Below are positions 62,628 through 64,000 of a stretch of 64,000 nucleotides of DNA, piece by piece (the stretch's first letter is position 1; each line of letters opens with the position of its first letter). The stretch comes from Erwinia billingiae Eb661. GTDB lineage: Bacteria > Pseudomonadota > Gammaproteobacteria > Enterobacterales > Enterobacteriaceae. The DNA is taken from assembly GCF_000196615.1 (NCBI RefSeq), contig NC_014306.1, positions 4,526,001-4,590,000 of the forward strand, written 5' to 3'. The notes below the pieces were generated by a model. The model worked only from the letters and a program-made list of their open reading frames with translations, was not told where the DNA came from and did not search any database. The position numbers and the translations under genes are program-made.

Positions 62628-64000
<1,373 letters not shown>

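Overview
This window is an ordinary chromosomal segment of a gammaproteobacterium of the order Enterobacterales. The gene order (mdh/argR, yhcN, aaeXAB/aaeR, tldD, yhdP, rng, yhdE, mreDCB, csrD, aroQ-accBC, yhdT-panF-prmA, dusB-fis, an amino-acid ABC operon, an rrn operon, yrdA, aroE-dprA cluster, def-fmt-rsmB-trkA-mscL, alpha/spc/S10 ribosomal operons) is that of the Escherichia coli region around 72-74 min, and protein lengths and many residues match closely (Fis looks residue-for-residue identical). Differences from E. coli and the 16S variable regions suggest the Erwinia/Pantoea group (Erwiniaceae); this is inference, not proof.

Layout. 1-2,460: mdh start, argR with ARG boxes, two tandem yhcN-type secreted small-protein genes and a barstar-like gene. 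2,510-8,405: an NADP-type succinate-semialdehyde dehydrogenase (gabD-like) inserted next to the aaeXAB aromatic-acid efflux operon and its divergent regulator aaeR. 8,477-20,824: a long minus-strand block for protease subunit TldD, the envelope protein YhdP, RNase G, the Maf-type nucleotide pyrophosphatase, the MreBCD cell-shape genes and CsrD. 21,142-29,538 (plus strand): the methionine-sulfoxide repair pair msrPQ, aroQ, accBC (fatty-acid synthesis), yhdT-panF-prmA and dusB-fis. 29,740-35,167: lpxP, then a complete four-gene polar amino-acid ABC operon preceded by a convincing sigma-54 promoter and possible NtrC sites.

35,461-41,114 is one complete rRNA operon on the minus strand (16S, tRNA-Ile-GAU, tRNA-Ala-UGC, 23S, 5S, terminator; promoters P1 and P2, boxA elements and the 16S processing stem are all visible). 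41,272-51,604 holds yrdA, the yrdB-aroE-tsaC-yrdD-smg-dprA minus-strand cluster, the divergent def-fmt-rsmB-trkA-mscL run, arfA, zntR and yhdN. 51,717-64,000 is the ribosomal protein superoperon on the minus strand: the alpha operon (rpsM to rplQ), the spc operon (rplN to rpmJ, with secY) and most of the S10 operon (rplD to rpsQ), with the internal promoters and the S10 terminator visible.

I found no mobile element, prophage, CRISPR array, toxin-antitoxin pair or obviously new multi-gene system. The points most worth a second look are regulatory or contextual: an arfA reading frame containing an intrinsic terminator (a non-stop mRNA switch), the sigma-54/NtrC architecture of the amino-acid transporter, an 18-bp dyad between aaeX and aaeR, plus-strand hairpins ending in a T-run between the transporter and the rRNA operon, a tail-to-tail 25-bp overlap of yrdA and yrdB, and the tandem yhcN duplication.
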